A DNA stretch of 64,000 bases from positions 744,001 to 808,000 of the forward strand of contig NZ_CP149574.1 of the NCBI RefSeq assembly GCF_037890675.1, in the 5' to 3' direction. A model generated the notes under the pieces. That model had not been told where the DNA came from. It ran no database searches and was given only the letters and a program-made list of their open reading frames with translations. The stretch is from Methylovirgula sp. 4M-Z18. Lineage in GTDB: Bacteria; Pseudomonadota; Alphaproteobacteria; Rhizobiales; Beijerinckiaceae. Made by a program: the position numbers and the translations under genes. Numbering within the stretch: position 1 is the first letter of the stretch; each line of letters begins with the position of its first letter. Positions 62,894 to 64,000 of this stretch are shown here, in pieces.

Positions 62894-63676
62894 ATGCGCC
62901 CCGACGTCTTACCTACCCCGGAGCGCATCTCCATCGAACTGACGAACAAGTGCGGCAAGAAATGCCCATTTTGCTATAACAAAAGCCATCCGGACGGTGC
63001 CGTCGCCTGGGCGTTCGATGAACTTCTGCACTTTGTGCGCGATTGCGCCGCGCGGGGAACGAAAGCGTTTTCCTTCGGTGGCGGCGAGCCGCTGGAATCG
63101 GATCTGCTTTTCCCGATCCTGAAAGCGACGCAAGGGCAATTCTTTCGCTCGCTCACCAGCAATGGCTTGCTGCTCGACGAGGCGATGATTCGGCGGCTCG
63201 TCGAGGCGAAGCCGGACAAGGTCCATGTTTCCATCCATTTCCCGGGCCTGGAGAGCGAAGTCGCACGGGTCGCCGATCGCGTAAAAGCCTTGGAGCAGGC
63301 CGGTATCCGCTCGGGCATCAACCTGCTGGTCGCGCGCTCGAAGCTGGCGCAGGCGCGCGGCGTCGCACGCCGTTTGGCTGACGAGGCCATTGGTCCGGAG
63401 CGGATCATCTTTTTGCCGCAGCGGGGCCATGACACGCCGAGTCCGCGCGAAATCGCCGAAGTCGCGGGAAAAGCGCGCTTCCAGTCCATGGCCTGTCTGG
63501 TGAAATGCGGCAAGAGCCCGCGTTTCGCTTCGGTCGGCTGGGACAAACAGGTCGCTTGGTGCTCTTATACCGTTTCGCGCCGCGCGATGCTCGAAATCAA
63601 TGCGAATGGCTTGATGGCCGCTCTGAAAGATCTGCCGGTGACCTATTGCGGAGGAGGGGATGGAAGCGAAATTTGA
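62894..63676 (+). CDS. Radical SAM protein with four extra C-terminal cysteines
   Basis: The 260-residue protein has the radical SAM cluster motif Cys20-x3-Cys24-x2-Cys27 ('NKCGKKCPFCYNK'), followed by the SAM-binding 'FSFGGGEPLESD' and 'LTSNGLLLD' blocks. Four cysteines at 201, 205, 223 and 252 (Cys-x3-Cys, then singles) could hold an auxiliary iron-sulfur cluster; the length is too short for a full SPASM domain. It is not MoaA, NifB or an obvious RiPP enzyme by its motifs. Its stop overlaps the start of the next gene, so the two act together. Substrate unknown. Confidence 0.88.
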   Translation: MRPDVLPTPERISIELTNKCGKKCPFCYNKSHPDGAVAWAFDELLHFVRDCAARGTKAFSFGGGEPLESDLLFPILKATQGQFFRSLTSNGLLLDEAMIRRLVEAKPDKVHVSIHFPGLESEVARVADRVKALEQAGIRSGINLLVARSKLAQARGVARRLADEAIGPERIIFLPQRGHDTPSPREIAEVAGKARFQSMACLVKCGKSPRFASVGWDKQVAWCSYTVSRRAMLEINANGLMAALKDLPVTYCGGGDGSEI

Positions 63677-64000
63677 TGGGGCGGATTATCCCGCCGCGCA
63701 TAGCGCCGACTCGACTTGGTTTGCGGTGGATGCCGACGGGCATGTCGGCGTGTTCGAAACCGGCCCGGAAGGCATGATGCCAAATAGCATTGAGGGAGAC
63801 GCACAAGGTTTCTTCGGACGAAGCCTTGTCGAGATGGTGGCAACAGAGCGGGATGACGGGGTCTTCGTTATCCGCCACCCGGCGCCTGAACTTACCCCTG
63901 GCGAAGGCCTCGAGGTGCTTCGTCAATGGAAGGACGCGTGGGCAAGCTTCATCATCCTTTGCCGGGAGGGAACCATACCGTCGGCGGTGATCGCCGAGCT
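63660..64000 (+). CDS. Partner gene of the radical SAM protein, cut by window end
   Basis: The frame starts at ATG 63660, with GGAGG 63651-63655 inside the radical SAM gene and a 17-base overlap, and is open to the last base (113 codons seen). The visible part reads 'TWFAVDADGHVGVFETG' near residues 20-36, a pattern common in uncharacterised bacterial proteins ('FAVD.DGHVG.F.TG'), followed by a mixed alpha/beta segment. No catalytic motif is visible in the part shown. Translational coupling suggests it is the substrate, a binding partner or a modifying enzyme of the same pathway. Function not assignable. Confidence 0.75.
   Translation, partial: MEAKFDGADYPAAHSADSTWFAVDADGHVGVFETGPEGMMPNSIEGDAQGFFGRSLVEMVATERDDGVFVIRHPAPELTPGEGLEVLRQWKDAWASFIILCREGTIPSAVIAE

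Overview
The window looks like a chromosomal stretch of an alphaproteobacterium of the Rhizobiales (Hyphomicrobiales). The evidence is the high GC content, the split ATP synthase (an a-c-b'-b cluster without F1), the order ctaC-ctaD-ctaB-coxF-ctaG-ctaE-DUF983-SURF1-thrC-M16-rimJ, the ispH-thrB-rnhA string, DUF1127 and DUF4170 proteins, a Porin_2-type N-terminus, IalB, and several palindromic dispersed repeats typical of the order. A Beijerinckiaceae/Methylocystaceae-like genus is a guess from overall impression only. I saw no rRNA, tRNA, IS element, prophage or CRISPR array.

Layout. 1-3.9 kb: the 3' end of an unrecognised Cys-rich protein, then uvrC. 3.9-8.4 kb (minus): a SnoaL-like protein, then a transport operon (two permeases, a periplasmic binding protein, a metallophosphoesterase) with no ATPase gene beside it. 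8.7-14.7 kb (plus): pgsA-moaD-moaE, two tandem DUF3859 proteins, purD, a probable haloacetate/fluoroacetate dehalogenase with an overlapping GNAT gene, and a patatin. 14.9-20.5 kb (minus): lipid A/Kdo genes lpxK-waaA-DUF374-DUF4170, a CysQ/IMPase, ubiA and a small secreted protein. 20.8-25 kb: rsmE, a porin-like fragment, gshA and a YbdK-type ligase. 25-30 kb: a LysR gene divergent from a DUF1127 gene, then DUF937, MATE and HAD genes. 30-35 kb: ispH, thrB, rnhA, a DUF3828 protein, peroxiredoxin, a DsbD-alpha-like protein and YqgE. 35-38 kb: a large membrane GGDEF-EAL protein with altered signature residues. 38-48.5 kb (minus): cytochrome c oxidase and its assembly genes, continuing into thrC, an M16 protease and a RimJ-like acetyltransferase. 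49-50.3 kb: IalB and a lipoprotein. 50.4-55.2 kb: a tandem glycine riboswitch driving gcvT-gcvH-gcvPA-gcvPB. 55.4-58.2 kb: the atp Fo operon with a good promoter and terminator. 58.4-64 kb: a DsbA-like oxidoreductase, smc, and a radical SAM gene coupled to a partner gene cut off by the window end.

Most of this is core metabolism: aerobic respiration (cox, ubiA, ctaB, SURF1, atp Fo), one-carbon/glycine metabolism (gcv), envelope biogenesis (lpxK, waaA, pgsA), and redox/thiol genes (gshA, Prx, DsbA, DsbD-alpha). The accessory content worth attention is the dehalogenase with a full set of recognisable fluoroacetate-dehalogenase active-site residues, the ATPase-less phosphodiester/sugar transporter, the radical SAM pair at the right edge, the atypical GGDEF-EAL protein, and a composite three-hairpin repeat inside the cox operon. 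I did not find a convincing wholly new multi-gene system. The radical SAM pair is the closest candidate, but it is truncated here.
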